Of a stretch of DNA of 64,000 bases, positions 9,024 to 19,036 are shown in pieces. A model generated the notes under the pieces. It was not told the DNA's origin. It worked only from the letters and a program-made list of their open reading frames with translations, and did not search any database. The DNA is from an uncultured Spirochaetales bacterium (lineage in GTDB: Bacteria > Spirochaetota > Spirochaetia > Sphaerochaetales > Sphaerochaetaceae): assembly GCA_934276485.1 (NCBI GenBank), contig CAKQTE010000040.1:1-64000 (forward strand). Reading direction: 5' to 3'. Position 1 is the first letter of the stretch; each line of letters begins with the position of its first letter. The position numbers and the translations under genes are program-made.

Positions 9024-10010
9024 ATGCAGGCAACAATCAGTGATATAGCCAAGGAGGCAGGGGTATGTATAGCAACTGTTTCTAGAGTAATGAATTCCTC
9101 AGCGACTGTATCAAAAGCTACAAGAGATAAAGTTGAAAAAGCCATGAAGAAGTTTGATTATGTTCCTTCTGAAATCGCTCGTGGCTTAAAGAGCAAGTCT
9201 CTTAAGACAATAGCCATTGTTGTTAAAAAGCTTACAGAAAAACACCATATGAGGATTGCAGAGGAGATCAACAGACGATTTGCTGAGCTTGGATATGATG
9301 TTATGATCTTCGAAACCATTTATGAAAAAGAAGACAATATAGCATCGTTCTTGAAGAGAATGCTCAATAAGAATGTTGATGGAATAGTCTTTATCGGTTC
9401 AACTTTCCAGGTTTTGACACGCTTTCCAGAGCTTCCGGAGCTCTTTAAGAACACTCCTGTTGTTATTGCAAATGGTTGGATAGAAGGTACATATGGTTTG
9501 TTGGTAGACGAAGAGAAGGGAACTCGAGAGCTTGTTGAATACATCCAGAAGAGAGGCAAGCATAATATTGTTTTCTTCAAAGGCAATGATACTGTTTCAA
9601 CACAAAACAAGATCAAGGGATTTAGATCTGTAGTTGGAGATGATGGTGTTGTCGTTGATGTTCTGGATACCATGGATGGCATTCAATATGCACTAGAGGT
9701 ACTAAAGCCATTGAATAAAGGAATTGATGCAATTGTCTGCGAAGATGACAGCATTGCGATCAAGGTAGTATCAACATTAATGAGATCCGGTGTTTCCATT
9801 CCTGCAGAGATTGCAGTTACAGGTTTCAATGATTCAGGATACTCAGCGCTTGCTTATCCTGCGATAACCAGTGTTGACAATAAAGCTATAGAACAAGGAC
9901 AGTTCTGTGCATCCCTTTTGGAACGCATCCTTTCTGGAAAGGAAGAGATTCCAGAGAAGAAAGTTCTTGAGGTTTTGGAAACTGATCTAGTCATTAGACA
10001 AAGTACATAA
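9024..10010 (+). CDS. LacI-family transcriptional regulator
   Basis: A 328-residue repressor with an N-terminal helix-turn-helix (TISDIAKEAGVCIATVSRVMNSSATVS, residues 4-30), hinge helix IARGLKSKS and a periplasmic-binding-protein type effector domain. AAAAGGAGATTAGA precedes the ATG. It lies divergent from the sugar-acid operon with palindromic operators between them, so it is the probable local regulator and may control itself. It is a close paralogue of the LacI protein at 27172: both share SKSLKTIAI, PVIIANGW and LVDE segments. Confidence 0.93.
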   Translation: MQATISDIAKEAGVCIATVSRVMNSSATVSKATRDKVEKAMKKFDYVPSEIARGLKSKSLKTIAIVVKKLTEKHHMRIAEEINRRFAELGYDVMIFETIYEKEDNIASFLKRMLNKNVDGIVFIGSTFQVLTRFPELPELFKNTPVVIANGWIEGTYGLLVDEEKGTRELVEYIQKRGKHNIVFFKGNDTVSTQNKIKGFRSVVGDDGVVVDVLDTMDGIQYALEVLKPLNKGIDAIVCEDDSIAIKVVSTLMRSGVSIPAEIAVTGFNDSGYSALAYPAITSVDNKAIEQGQFCASLLERILSGKEEIPEKKVLEVLETDLVIRQST

Positions 10011-10023
10011 GGAGAGAAATGGA

Positions 10024-10470
10024 ATGATTTTCGATTCAATTGAACGCTTAGGCGTATATGCAAAAGACGTTGAGGCCCTTTCAGAGGTTGCAGAAGAGCT
10101 AAAAAAGCATGATTACAAGGCGCTTCCTGCAGGGCTTTATTATACAGAACCAAATAAGATTCTTTTTCAGAATCAGGAATATGAGACAGTCTCTGAGAGT
10201 AAGTTCGAAGTCCATAAGAAATTCATCGATGTTCATATCGTATTAGAAGGCGAGGAGAACTACGAAGTTGCTAAAGCTCTCGATAAACTTCCAGATAGCT
10301 TTGAGGAAGATAAGGATATTGGTTTCTTTGATGCTACAAGAGATGGTGTTTTTACATTGAAAGAAGGTACATTTGTTCTTTCTTTCCCAAATGAACCTCA
10401 CCGACCTCGCGTTAGCGTAGATGGAAAGCCTCATTTTACAAAGAAGATTGTTGTCAAGATTCCTTATTGA
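10024..10470 (+). CDS. YhcH/YjgK/YiaL family protein (cupin-like, DUF386)
   Basis: A 148-residue protein of the YhcH/YiaL family, known from sialic-acid and 2,3-diketogulonate loci and from EbgC. Family marks are the HKKFIDVHIVLEGEE segment (residues 59-73), EDKDIGFFDA near 95 and the FPNEPHRP metal-site motif near 122. Its function is thought to be sugar mutarotation or anomer handling. It starts 13 bases after the LacI gene with AAGGAGA, so the two form an operon. A YiaK/DlgD-like reductase, the usual E. coli partner of YiaL, is encoded elsewhere in the window (29907). Confidence 0.9.
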   Translation: MIFDSIERLGVYAKDVEALSEVAEELKKHDYKALPAGLYYTEPNKILFQNQEYETVSESKFEVHKKFIDVHIVLEGEENYEVAKALDKLPDSFEEDKDIGFFDATRDGVFTLKEGTFVLSFPNEPHRPRVSVDGKPHFTKKIVVKIPY

Positions 10471-10521
10471 GAATAAATCCATAAAAAGAGTAGGAATTTG
10501 ATAAGTAGGACTTGATTACAG

Positions 10522-10543
10522 TGCAATATCTTCGGATATTGTA
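10522..10543 (+). terminator. UUCG hairpin upstream of the MATE gene
   Basis: CAATATC (10524-10530), TTCG loop, GATATTG (10535-10541): a perfect seven-pair stem with a stable tetraloop and G-C/T flanks. No long U run follows, so it may be a weak terminator for the LacI-yhcH unit or a leader hairpin of the next gene. Confidence 0.4.
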
Positions 10544-10583
10544 TGTTTGACTGAAAACCTTAAAAATAGAGGGTATAACTTAG

Positions 10584-11930
10584 ATGAATCATGATCTGAC
10601 AAAAGGCTCTGTGACCAAATCCATGGTACTATTTGCAATTCCAATGATCTTGGGAGATTTGTTGCAACAATGCTATAACGTTGCAGATACATTGATCGTA
10701 GGACAATTTTTAGGTCGCGATGCCCTAGCTGCTGTTGGTTCATCTTTTTCTTTGATGGTATTCCTGACATCAATTATCCTTGGGCTATGCATGGGCAGCG
10801 GAGCATTGTTTTCCATGCGCTTTGGACAAAGAGATGAGGATGCATTAAGAGAAAATATATCTGCATCATTCTTCTTTATAGCTATTGTTACGATAGTTCT
10901 AAATATATTGGCATATATCGTTCTAGATGGACTAAAAGTCTTTCTTAGAGTCCCTAGAGAAGTCTGGGGTGATATGCGGGAATACCTATTTATAATATTC
11001 ATGGGAATCCCTGCAGTATTTCTATATAACTATTTCTCCTCATTCATGAGGGCAATAGGAAATTCCATTATTCCTTTGATCTATCTAGCGATCTCTGCTG
11101 TATTGAACATAGCTCTCGATCTTTGGTTTGTTATTGGACTTGAGAGGGGAGTTGGAGGGGCCGCTGAGGCAACTGTGATTGCCCAATACCTATCTGGAAT
11201 AGGAATTGCAATAACATCCATTGTTCGTTTCCCTCAAGTTCGATCCATATGGCAAATTGGCACATTGAAAAGAAAACGCGTTAAAGAAGTTGTTTCTTTC
11301 TCAATGCTGACTTGCGTTCAGCAATCAGTAATGAACTTTGGAACTCTTATGGTACAGGGACTTGTTAATAGCTTTGGCGCTGTTGTAATGGCAGCATTCG
11401 CAGCTGCTGTTAAGATAGATGCTTTTGCATATATGCCAGTACAGGACTTTGGAAATGCATTCTCGACATTCATTGCACAAAACTATGGTGCAAAGGAAGA
11501 TGGCAGAATCAAAAAAGGCTTGAAGAGTGCAGTCTTTATATCGATGGCATTCTGTATCTTAATATCTGTACTTGTATATATCTTTGCACGTCCTTTGGTG
11601 ATGCTCTTTGTTGAAGCCGGTGAGACGGAGATCATAAAAGAAGGAGTTAGATACCTAAGAATAGAAGGTGCATTCTATTGTGGAATAGGATGCTTGTTCC
11701 TTCTGTATGGACTATATCGAGCATTAGCACATCCAGGAATGAGCGTTGTTCTAACAGTATGTTCTCTTGGAACACGCGTTGCACTTGCATACATGTTGTC
11801 CGCAATACCTCAAATTGGTGTTATAGGTATTTGGTGGTCTGTTCCAATTGGTTGGGCATTAGCAGACTGCGTAGGACTGATATATTTCAAGGTTAAGAAA
11901 GAGACATTGCTCTCTTGGAAAGAGATATAG
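10584..11930 (+). CDS. MATE family efflux transporter
   Basis: A 448-residue membrane protein with about 12 helices and the internal two-fold repeat of MATE proteins. It begins MNHDLTKGSVTKSMVLFAIPMILGDLLQQCYNVADTLIVGQFLG, the typical DinF/NorM-like start with the first-helix DLLQQCYNVADT motif; the VQDFGNAFSTFIAQNYGA segment marks the second half. Such proteins export drugs or metabolites in exchange for protons or sodium. GAGGG lies 10 bases before the ATG. No local link to the neighbouring genes is evident. It is one of three MATE genes in the window. Confidence 0.92.
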   Translation: MNHDLTKGSVTKSMVLFAIPMILGDLLQQCYNVADTLIVGQFLGRDALAAVGSSFSLMVFLTSIILGLCMGSGALFSMRFGQRDEDALRENISASFFFIAIVTIVLNILAYIVLDGLKVFLRVPREVWGDMREYLFIIFMGIPAVFLYNYFSSFMRAIGNSIIPLIYLAISAVLNIALDLWFVIGLERGVGGAAEATVIAQYLSGIGIAITSIVRFPQVRSIWQIGTLKRKRVKEVVSFSMLTCVQQSVMNFGTLMVQGLVNSFGAVVMAAFAAAVKIDAFAYMPVQDFGNAFSTFIAQNYGAKEDGRIKKGLKSAVFISMAFCILISVLVYIFARPLVMLFVEAGETEIIKEGVRYLRIEGAFYCGIGCLFLLYGLYRALAHPGMSVVLTVCSLGTRVALAYMLSAIPQIGVIGIWWSVPIGWALADCVGLIYFKVKKETLLSWKEI

Positions 11931-11989
11931 AGATTGACGAAAGAAATATCCATAAAATCACATAAAGCGTGATAATCGATATCTATCTA

Positions 11990-12005
11990 TGCTATATTTC
12001 TAGAT
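11990..12005 (+). promoter_or_regulatory. Extended -10 promoter abutting jetA (leaderless start)
   Basis: TGCTATATT (TG at 11990-11991, hexamer TATATT at 11993-11998) is an extended -10 element. The jetA ATG follows after seven bases, the usual distance to the transcription start, and no Shine-Dalgarno sequence is present. No clear -35 is seen, as is common with extended -10 promoters. Confidence 0.55.
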
Positions 12006-13379
12006 ATGCAACTCTTTGATATTGTTCCCTCCAATTTCTTTTCTATTCTATCTTCTCAAAATAAGCTTCTTTATGCAGAAGCTCTATTTGAGCTTGATAA
12101 ATGTTTCAAGCTTGAGACTTCTATCTATCGTAAGCAATATATATCAGCATTAACGGAAAGACTTTCGGGCTTATTGGAAGGAGATGCGTTTCTTGATGAA
12201 GATGATTCATTGGTAGATGTAAAATCAAAGGTCAACTTCATCTATAACAAGCTTAAGGATACAGGATGGATCGAACCTGAGTTTAATGCCAAGGATGGCT
12301 TTGAAGAGATGATATGTATCCCAGAGTATGCATCAAGGGTGATATCAACATTAGTAGGTCTTACTGAGCAGGAGCAGAAAGAATATAGAGGATATGTGTA
12401 TTCTACATACAGTACTTTAAAGGAAGCGAATAGCAACTCTCTTGAGTATTCATATACAGCATTAAATGAAGCGTATAAGAGAACACATGAGTTTGTTGAA
12501 GAATTGAAGATTGTTGATAACAATATCCGTCGCTATCATAGGCGTATTGCAAATCAAGAAGTAAATGAACTCTTAAAGGATCATTTTGATAACTATGAAA
12601 AGGAAGTAATGAAGATCATCGATCCTATAAAGACCAATGATTCTGTTTCAAGGTTCAAGCAATCAATATTAAGTATCCTTAACTCGTGGCGTGATGATGA
12701 GAATATCATAGAGCGTATAGCTAAGCTTGCATTGCAAGAGAAAGCTGCAGACAGATCCTATACGATTACTGATGCGCGAGAAGATGTGTTTTTCAAGATT
12801 GATGATATTATCAACATCTATCACAACATTGAAAAGACAATCAGAGCTATAGAAGAGAAGCACTCTTCATACACGCACGCATCAATAGAACGCATTCGAT
12901 ATAAGACAAATACAACACGTGATGTGAAAGGCATGCTTGCATACCTGATTGCAAATTCATCAAGTGATTTGTTTGATGAAATGTATGAATCGACGGTGAG
13001 TCTATCATCTGTTGGATTTATCTCAGATGAATCGAAATACAAGCTCTATAGAAATAGTACATCATCTGAGATCGTGCCATCAAAGATAGACTTTTTCCTA
13101 GATAGTCCAACTGTTATTGATGATTTCTTGGAAGAGATCAAAAAAAGGATATCTGTTGATGAGATAGATGCCTATATCAAATCCAGAATGGTCGACGGAT
13201 ATGTCGATACTGAAAGATTGAATATAGCAAACATGGATGAATATGTTCTTTTCATGCTTTCGACAATAAGAGCATATGAAAAGGATTGCCCATATAAAAT
13301 CATATGGAGAGATGAGGCGATAGAGGTATCTGAATATACGCTTCCAAATATCCTATATTCATTGAAAGAGAGGGGTTGA
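12006..13379 (+). CDS. jetA: Wadjet anti-plasmid system protein JetA
   Basis: A 457-residue protein at the head of a jetABCD operon. By family knowledge JetA is the kleisin-like subunit that bridges the SMC-like JetC heads together with JetB. The N-terminal pattern LFDIVPSNFFSILSSQNKLLYAEAL is the one I associate with the JetA family that differs from the DUF3375 type, so a type II-like Wadjet is my guess; the rest is helical and charged with no catalytic motif. There is no ribosome-binding site and the -10 element ends seven bases before ATG, so the mRNA is probably leaderless. Identity is strengthened by the order A-B-C-D that follows. Confidence 0.85.
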   Translation: MQLFDIVPSNFFSILSSQNKLLYAEALFELDKCFKLETSIYRKQYISALTERLSGLLEGDAFLDEDDSLVDVKSKVNFIYNKLKDTGWIEPEFNAKDGFEEMICIPEYASRVISTLVGLTEQEQKEYRGYVYSTYSTLKEANSNSLEYSYTALNEAYKRTHEFVEELKIVDNNIRRYHRRIANQEVNELLKDHFDNYEKEVMKIIDPIKTNDSVSRFKQSILSILNSWRDDENIIERIAKLALQEKAADRSYTITDAREDVFFKIDDIINIYHNIEKTIRAIEEKHSSYTHASIERIRYKTNTTRDVKGMLAYLIANSSSDLFDEMYESTVSLSSVGFISDESKYKLYRNSTSSEIVPSKIDFFLDSPTVIDDFLEEIKKRISVDEIDAYIKSRMVDGYVDTERLNIANMDEYVLFMLSTIRAYEKDCPYKIIWRDEAIEVSEYTLPNILYSLKERG

Positions 13380-13383
13380 ATAA

Positions 13384-14019
13384 ATGCTAGATGATTATGA
13401 GAAATTGACAGATTTGAATAAGCGTGAATTTCAGGATGTGATAAACGCTCTTATGAATCATAGCTATATCATCAGAAAACCATATAGCTTTAAGCAAAAT
13501 GCAGATTCTCTAAATGCTGAATTTATATTCATAGAGCGTAATATTGATGTAATCAATGAATATTTGTGCCTTCTTGGATACCATGTAACACTTGATCAAG
13601 AATATGGAGTTGCATATTTCGATATCTATCCCGTTGAGTCAAGAAAGCGCCTCGATAAGATATCAACTCTCGTATTGTTTACACTAAGGTTGATTTACGA
13701 AGAAGAGAAAGAGAAGCTAACCCTATCGCAGAATGTTGGAGTTACAATTGCATCTCTATTGGATAAGCTTAGGACCCTTGGAATATCTGGAGAAAAGCCA
13801 ATGCCTGATTCTGCACTTGCTCCAATACTAAGAACACTTGCAGACTACAATGTCATTCAGCGTAGCTCTAGCGACATTAGCGATAAGTCGAATGTTATTA
13901 TCATAAACCCTTCAATTCTGTTTGTAGTTAATTATGGAGAATTGACAGAACTAGAGACCAAGATCAGAGAATCAAAGGAGAGCTCAAATGAAGAAATTGA
14001 CCAAGCTATTGTTGACTAA
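13384..14019 (+). CDS. jetB: Wadjet anti-plasmid system protein JetB (DUF4194)
   Basis: A 211-residue DUF4194-type protein, known as the KITE-like winged-helix subunit of the Wadjet condensin. The sequence LDKISTLVLFTLRLIYEEEKEKL near residues 83-105 and the LLDKLRTLGI...LAPILRTLADYNVIQ winged-helix portion fit that family. It starts four bases after jetA and overlaps jetC by 32 bases, so expression is tightly coupled. It has no catalytic residues and is expected to dimerise and bind JetA. Confidence 0.9.
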   Translation: MLDDYEKLTDLNKREFQDVINALMNHSYIIRKPYSFKQNADSLNAEFIFIERNIDVINEYLCLLGYHVTLDQEYGVAYFDIYPVESRKRLDKISTLVLFTLRLIYEEEKEKLTLSQNVGVTIASLLDKLRTLGISGEKPMPDSALAPILRTLADYNVIQRSSSDISDKSNVIIINPSILFVVNYGELTELETKIRESKESSNEEIDQAIVD

Positions 14020-17000
14020 TTGGTACAACTATCAATTTCAGATTGTCGATTTTGATACTATCAACTTCATTACAGGTAAAACAGGTAGTGGAAAATCAAC
14101 AATCATTGATGCTATGCAATTGGTTCTCTATGGAGACACTCGAGGGGCATATTTCAATAAAGCTGCTAACCAAAAATCAAATAGAGACTTAAAGGGATAT
14201 CTTTATTGTGATATCGGAGACGATGGGGATGTTGGAACCAAATACAAACGTGATAAGGAAGTATTCTCGTCTCATGTTGCGTTGGAGTTCTTTGACGATG
14301 ATTCAGGAAAATACAATGTATTTCTTTTTGTTGCAGATTGCCAAAAGGACTTGAACATTTCATATAAGTGGTTTGTTGTGACAGACACTCAAATTCCCTC
14401 AACAGGCTATGTACAAGATAGTACTCCAATGTCTATAGGTGTTCTTAGGCGTTATTTTGATTCAAAGAAGATCAATTATTCCATATATGACACCAATATC
14501 GCATACCAGAAAGAATTGGATGCGAGGATGGGATACGTAGGGGAGCGCTATAACACACTTTTGAGAAAAGCTGTTCCTTTTGCTCAAGTCGATAACATTG
14601 CATCATTTATTACAGAAAACATCTGTACTATCGATAACAATACAATCGATATCGATAAGATGGCTGAGGATATTCGCTCCTATAAGAGTTTGGAAGAAGC
14701 TGCAGAGCTTGCTAACAAGAAAATAGAAAGCTTGGAGAGAATTGAAGAAAAAGTCACCAGCTACGATGAAACAAAGAATGAAGAGAGAATCTACGAATAT
14801 GTTATCAAGAATGCACTTTTTAATGAGCTGAAAGTACAGCTTGATGAAATAAATCGAGAATATACAGCGAAAATCAAAGAGAAAGATAGGCTTTCTTTAA
14901 AGCTCTCTGCATTATCATCATCAATTGAAGACCTGGGGCAAAAGAGAGATAGCCTCAATCAAGAGAAATACGCAAATGATAGCTTCAAAAGACATGAAGA
15001 GCTAAAGAAAGACCTGGGGCTTGTAAAAGAGGAAATCCAGCGCATAGAGTTTGATTACAATGCAAAAGTGGGTCAAATCAGGAGTGTTGCATCAAAGTGG
15101 ATTGATTTCATTGTAAATAACAGTGTTAAACAAGAGCCTGAGTATACATACCAAGCAAAGGGCCTGGATGTATTAAATGCTTTTGATTTCAATGTAGGTG
15201 CATTAAAGAAAGAACTTGATGGCTTTTATGATTTCTATACACGAGAAATGCATAGCAAAGAGAGTGAACTAGCATCCCTAGAGAATGAACTTGATTCTTT
15301 AAGAAAGACTATCAAGGAACTTGAGAGTGGTATTAAGCCATATCCAAAAAAGGTCCAAAATCTCATTAATCTGATAAAAAAGAATCTCAATATAACACCA
15401 ATGGTCTTTGCTGACGAAATAGATTTGAAAAATGAAGAAGATAGACCTTTTATCGAAGCATACCTCGCTGATAGGCGTTTCACACTCTTCGTTCCTAATG
15501 AATATGAAGAGATGGCATTGGAACTTGCTCGTAGTGTAGATGGCCCTGTGTCCATTGCATGTTTTGATCAAGATGTTTCTTCAAGCGTGAAACCAAACTC
15601 ATTGTTCAACCTGTTGATGTTCTCCGACTCGCGTATCGAGAGCTATGGCAAGATGCTTCTTTCTGCTGTCATTCTTTCGGAGCATCCATCTCTAGACAAT
15701 TCTCTATCAAGAGATTTAACACTTATCGAAAATGGCGCTTTATGGCGTTTGGATCCAGAGAATGCATCCTCTCCATTCATTGGAAAGAAATCCATTGAGC
15801 TAATACTCAATGAAAAAAAGAGAAAAGCAGAAGATATCGAAGAGATGATATCTCGCTTGAATGACGATGTTGCTGTATATCGAATGTTCCTGACAGAAGA
15901 CAAAATCATTTCTCTAGACAGAGAGACTTTGATTAAGAATAGCTTTGATGAATACAAGTATTTAGATGTCCTTGAAAATAAGATGCATGCTCTTGAAAAA
16001 GAACTCTCATCTTTGGATATGGATTACATCAACAAGCTCGATCGAGAGATAAGCCATATCTCAGAGGAGATTAAAAAGAAGAAACAAGAAGAGAGCGTTA
16101 TATTTTCTCAAATTGAAGAGATCAAGCCCCTTATCTGGCGTCTTGAAAACGAGATACCTTCTCTAGATGAAGAAATTGCTACTCTTGATAGCTTTATCAA
16201 AGAAAACTACGAAGAGTTTTGGATTCAAGAAGTTGGAGATGTTAAGTATCAAGAGATTCTATCACGCGATAGTAGTGCTAGTAGCAGAGCTCTTAGCGAG
16301 CGCTACGCACCTAGGCTTGTTGCTATCAAAAATAAGCTTGAAAGATATAAGCAAGAGATTGAATCAGATCACGCTGTGTATAACAGTAAATATCATGCAT
16401 CATACGATATCCATGATTTGACTAACGCTAAATACAATGAAGAGCTAATCAAGCTGAAGGATAACGACCTTCCTGAATATATAGAGAAGATTGGGAGTGC
16501 GAAAGAAAAAGCTATCAAGAGATTCCAAAATGATTTTATCAACAGAATCAGAGGAAATATCGAGGATGTCGAATCCCAGGTTGCTGAGTTAAATAGAAAC
16601 CTCAAGACATATCATTTTGGAACAGATACCTATCGATTCTCTGTTAGCCCTAACAAGGACTATGAGAAATATTACTATATGTTCAAGGACCCAGAGCTTC
16701 TTTCTGGAGGAGATACTCTCTTTGCAGGTTCCTTCAGGGATAAATACAAGGATGAGATGGACACTCTATTCATGTGTTTGATGGGAGAGTCCGAAAATAT
16801 GGACGAGAAAGAGAGAAGAAACAAGGAAAAGCTGATCCAGACATATACTGATTACAGAACATATCTTTCTTTCGATTTGAATGTAACGAACGATAAAGGA
16901 GACACTCAGCGACTATCGAAGACTTTCTTCAAAAAGTCTGGAGGCGAGGGACAGCTTCCATTCTACATTGCGCTTCTCGCATCATTTTCCAATGTATGTA

Positions 17001-17239
17001 GAGTCAGACAGCGAACCAGAAACAACACAATAAGACTTGTCATATTGGATGAAGCTTTCAGTAAGCTTGATGGAGAGAGAATAAGGGAAGGAATAAAGAT
17101 CTTGCAGGAATTTAATTTGCAAGCTGTGTTCTCAGCTCCTCCTGAGAAAGTTCCAGATATCGCACCTTTGGTTAATAAGACACTTATTGTCTACAAAGAT
17201 GACAAACACTCATTTGTTCGGGAATTCCAGAAGGGCTAA
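13988..17239 (+). CDS. jetC: Wadjet anti-plasmid system protein JetC (SMC-like ATPase)
   Basis: A 1083-residue SMC/Rad50-like ATPase, the DNA loop-extruding motor of Wadjet. Visible parts: Walker A GKTGSGKST at residues 30-38; a long charged coiled-coil region with a central hinge-like globular part near residues 460-580; the ABC signature KKSGGEGQLPFY near 981; Walker B LVILDEAFSKLDGER near 1016-1030. AAGGAG precedes the ATG at 13988 inside jetB. All ATPase residues are intact, so the system looks functional. JetD follows after two bases. Confidence 0.95.
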   Translation: MKKLTKLLLTNWYNYQFQIVDFDTINFITGKTGSGKSTIIDAMQLVLYGDTRGAYFNKAANQKSNRDLKGYLYCDIGDDGDVGTKYKRDKEVFSSHVALEFFDDDSGKYNVFLFVADCQKDLNISYKWFVVTDTQIPSTGYVQDSTPMSIGVLRRYFDSKKINYSIYDTNIAYQKELDARMGYVGERYNTLLRKAVPFAQVDNIASFITENICTIDNNTIDIDKMAEDIRSYKSLEEAAELANKKIESLERIEEKVTSYDETKNEERIYEYVIKNALFNELKVQLDEINREYTAKIKEKDRLSLKLSALSSSIEDLGQKRDSLNQEKYANDSFKRHEELKKDLGLVKEEIQRIEFDYNAKVGQIRSVASKWIDFIVNNSVKQEPEYTYQAKGLDVLNAFDFNVGALKKELDGFYDFYTREMHSKESELASLENELDSLRKTIKELESGIKPYPKKVQNLINLIKKNLNITPMVFADEIDLKNEEDRPFIEAYLADRRFTLFVPNEYEEMALELARSVDGPVSIACFDQDVSSSVKPNSLFNLLMFSDSRIESYGKMLLSAVILSEHPSLDNSLSRDLTLIENGALWRLDPENASSPFIGKKSIELILNEKKRKAEDIEEMISRLNDDVAVYRMFLTEDKIISLDRETLIKNSFDEYKYLDVLENKMHALEKELSSLDMDYINKLDREISHISEEIKKKKQEESVIFSQIEEIKPLIWRLENEIPSLDEEIATLDSFIKENYEEFWIQEVGDVKYQEILSRDSSASSRALSERYAPRLVAIKNKLERYKQEIESDHAVYNSKYHASYDIHDLTNAKYNEELIKLKDNDLPEYIEKIGSAKEKAIKRFQNDFINRIRGNIEDVESQVAELNRNLKTYHFGTDTYRFSVSPNKDYEKYYYMFKDPELLSGGDTLFAGSFRDKYKDEMDTLFMCLMGESENMDEKERRNKEKLIQTYTDYRTYLSFDLNVTNDKGDTQRLSKTFFKKSGGEGQLPFYIALLASFSNVCRVRQRTRNNTIRLVILDEAFSKLDGERIREGIKILQEFNLQAVFSAPPEKVPDIAPLVNKTLIVYKDDKHSFVREFQKG

Positions 17240-17241
17240 TC

Positions 17242-18444
17242 ATGGATTACAAGTTTTATGTGCTATCAACATTGTTGGATAAATATGAAAACAGCGTACA
17301 TTTCAAGCTCGTTAAATGTAATAGAAGGGTTTTCTTTGATTGCAGAAAGGACAAAGAGCTAAAGCATCTATTGGAATCAAGCGATGAGTATGAAGCCTTT
17401 GAAAAGGTGGTCAATCAACTCAAAGACGAACGGGTAATTACTGTTGAATACTTCAATTACAATAACCTAATTGGTGAGATTTCATTGAACCTTGATGATG
17501 ATAGCATCAGAAAAGCTTATCGTATGATTGATAGAGAGCCTCTTCTTGATATCTTATTAGCTCTCGAAAAAGAACTGAAAGATACGATAGAAGTAGTACC
17601 TCTAGAGTCCCAAAACTATCTAAAATCCCTATTGGACAAAGTATTACATGATAGAAAGCTTCCACGTGGATTCAAACGAGACATAGAATTCAATAGAAAC
17701 CTTATATCTGTATTCAGAGAAGCTGTTACGAATACAGATATTCTTACAGAGCGAGTATTTAGTATCAAAGTGCTTGGAGACAGTAAGATATTTGAGAATG
17801 AATATAGACAAGCTTTGATTACAATGTTGAAGCATATGTCAGACAATGAACTTATAGACAATGAGATTCTTGAAGAGCGGGGCATTGTCAGATATCCAGA
17901 GGTGATAGAGTTTGCAGGTAATATTGCTTTTACGCTAAAAGATGGCTCTGTTGTTGACTGCAGTAAGATGAAATGGGGTGCATATATAAACTCTGATATG
18001 ATCAAACAGGTAATTGAGGCAACCATTTATGCAGATTCAATTTTGTTTGTTGAAAATAAAGCTAACTACTACAATCTTCTTCCTGCAAGAAAGGACAATG
18101 AGATTATTGTATTCCATGGCGGTGTGTTCAGTTCTATAAAAGGTAAGTTCTTCTCTCTTTTGAAGAAAGAAGGTATGAGCTATAGGCATTGGAGTGATAT
18201 CGACTGGGGAGGATTTAGAATCTTTACGCGTTTGCGTGATACATTCTTTCCCCATTTGATTCCATATAAAATGGATGTAGAGACTCTTTTGGATAATATT
18301 GATAAAGCAAAACACATCGAAGATATGGAGTATATCAATATGCTTTCTGAGATGCTGAAAGATGAGAAATACAATGTCTTTCACAGCGTAATTCAAACAA
18401 TGATTGACCAAAAGATAAGACTTGAACAGGAGTGCGTAGAATGA
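17242..18444 (+). CDS. jetD: Wadjet anti-plasmid system protein JetD (Toprim-fold nuclease)
   Basis: A 400-residue JetD protein (DUF3322/DUF2220), the topoisomerase-VI-like nuclease that cuts the plasmid after JetABC has extruded it. Toprim residues are present: E271 in ILFVENKANYY and the D319-x-D321 pair in HWSDIDWGGFRIF. The N-terminal part is a winged-helix arm. It sits two bases after jetC, and its stop overlaps the methyltransferase ATG (ATGA at 18441). Catalytic residues are intact. Confidence 0.93.
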   Translation: MDYKFYVLSTLLDKYENSVHFKLVKCNRRVFFDCRKDKELKHLLESSDEYEAFEKVVNQLKDERVITVEYFNYNNLIGEISLNLDDDSIRKAYRMIDREPLLDILLALEKELKDTIEVVPLESQNYLKSLLDKVLHDRKLPRGFKRDIEFNRNLISVFREAVTNTDILTERVFSIKVLGDSKIFENEYRQALITMLKHMSDNELIDNEILEERGIVRYPEVIEFAGNIAFTLKDGSVVDCSKMKWGAYINSDMIKQVIEATIYADSILFVENKANYYNLLPARKDNEIIVFHGGVFSSIKGKFFSLLKKEGMSYRHWSDIDWGGFRIFTRLRDTFFPHLIPYKMDVETLLDNIDKAKHIEDMEYINMLSEMLKDEKYNVFHSVIQTMIDQKIRLEQECVE

Positions 18445-19034
18445 GTGTAAACACCTTGGATTACTACAATAACAATGCCGATGTTTTTGCTAAAGGCACA
18501 ATAGATGTTGAGATGCATACTCTTCAAGATAAGTTTTTGTCTTACCTCGATAAAGGTAGCTTTGTTTTGGATCTTGGATGTGGAGCGGGGCGGGACTCTG
18601 CATATTTTCTATCTAAGGGTATGAGAGTTGAAGCTGTTGATGGCTCTGAAAAACTTGTTGAAATTGCAACTGTAAATACATCTCTTCCTGTTAGGCATCT
18701 GCTATTTGAAAACCTTGATTACAAAGATGTATTTGATGGCATTTGGGCATGTGCATCTTTGTTGCATGTTAAGAAAGATGATATTAAAGAAATCCTAAAT
18801 AAATGCTTTATGGCATTAAAGGTGAATGGAATATTCTACTTATCTTTCAAACAAGGGAACTTTGAGGGAGAAAGGAATGGACGATATTTCAGTGACTACA
18901 CTCTAGATGAAATTGAATCGATTCTTTCCTCTTTTGATAATAATATAGTCCTAGATGGTTTTATCACAAAAGATGCTCGTCCTGATAGAACAGAGTCTTG
19001 GGTTAATGTGATAGTAAAGAAAGTCAGGGGATAG
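18441..19034 (+). CDS. Class I SAM-dependent methyltransferase in the jet operon
   Basis: A 197-residue Rossmann methyltransferase. The SAM glycine loop VLDLGCGAGRDSAYF is at residues 42-56, the acidic ribose ligand in VEAVDGSE near 63-70, and post-motif LLHVKKDD near 108. The frame could begin with GTG at 18432, but CAGGAG is correctly spaced only for the ATG at 18441, which overlaps the jetD stop by ATGA. The family is generic small-molecule or protein methyltransferases (TehB/UbiG-like), not a DNA methylase with NPPY. Its target is unknown. It is followed two bases later by a PLD-helicase gene, a pairing I have seen in other bacteria. Confidence 0.85.
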   Translation: MSVNTLDYYNNNADVFAKGTIDVEMHTLQDKFLSYLDKGSFVLDLGCGAGRDSAYFLSKGMRVEAVDGSEKLVEIATVNTSLPVRHLLFENLDYKDVFDGIWACASLLHVKKDDIKEILNKCFMALKVNGIFYLSFKQGNFEGERNGRYFSDYTLDEIESILSSFDNNIVLDGFITKDARPDRTESWVNVIVKKVRG

Positions 19035-19036
19035 TT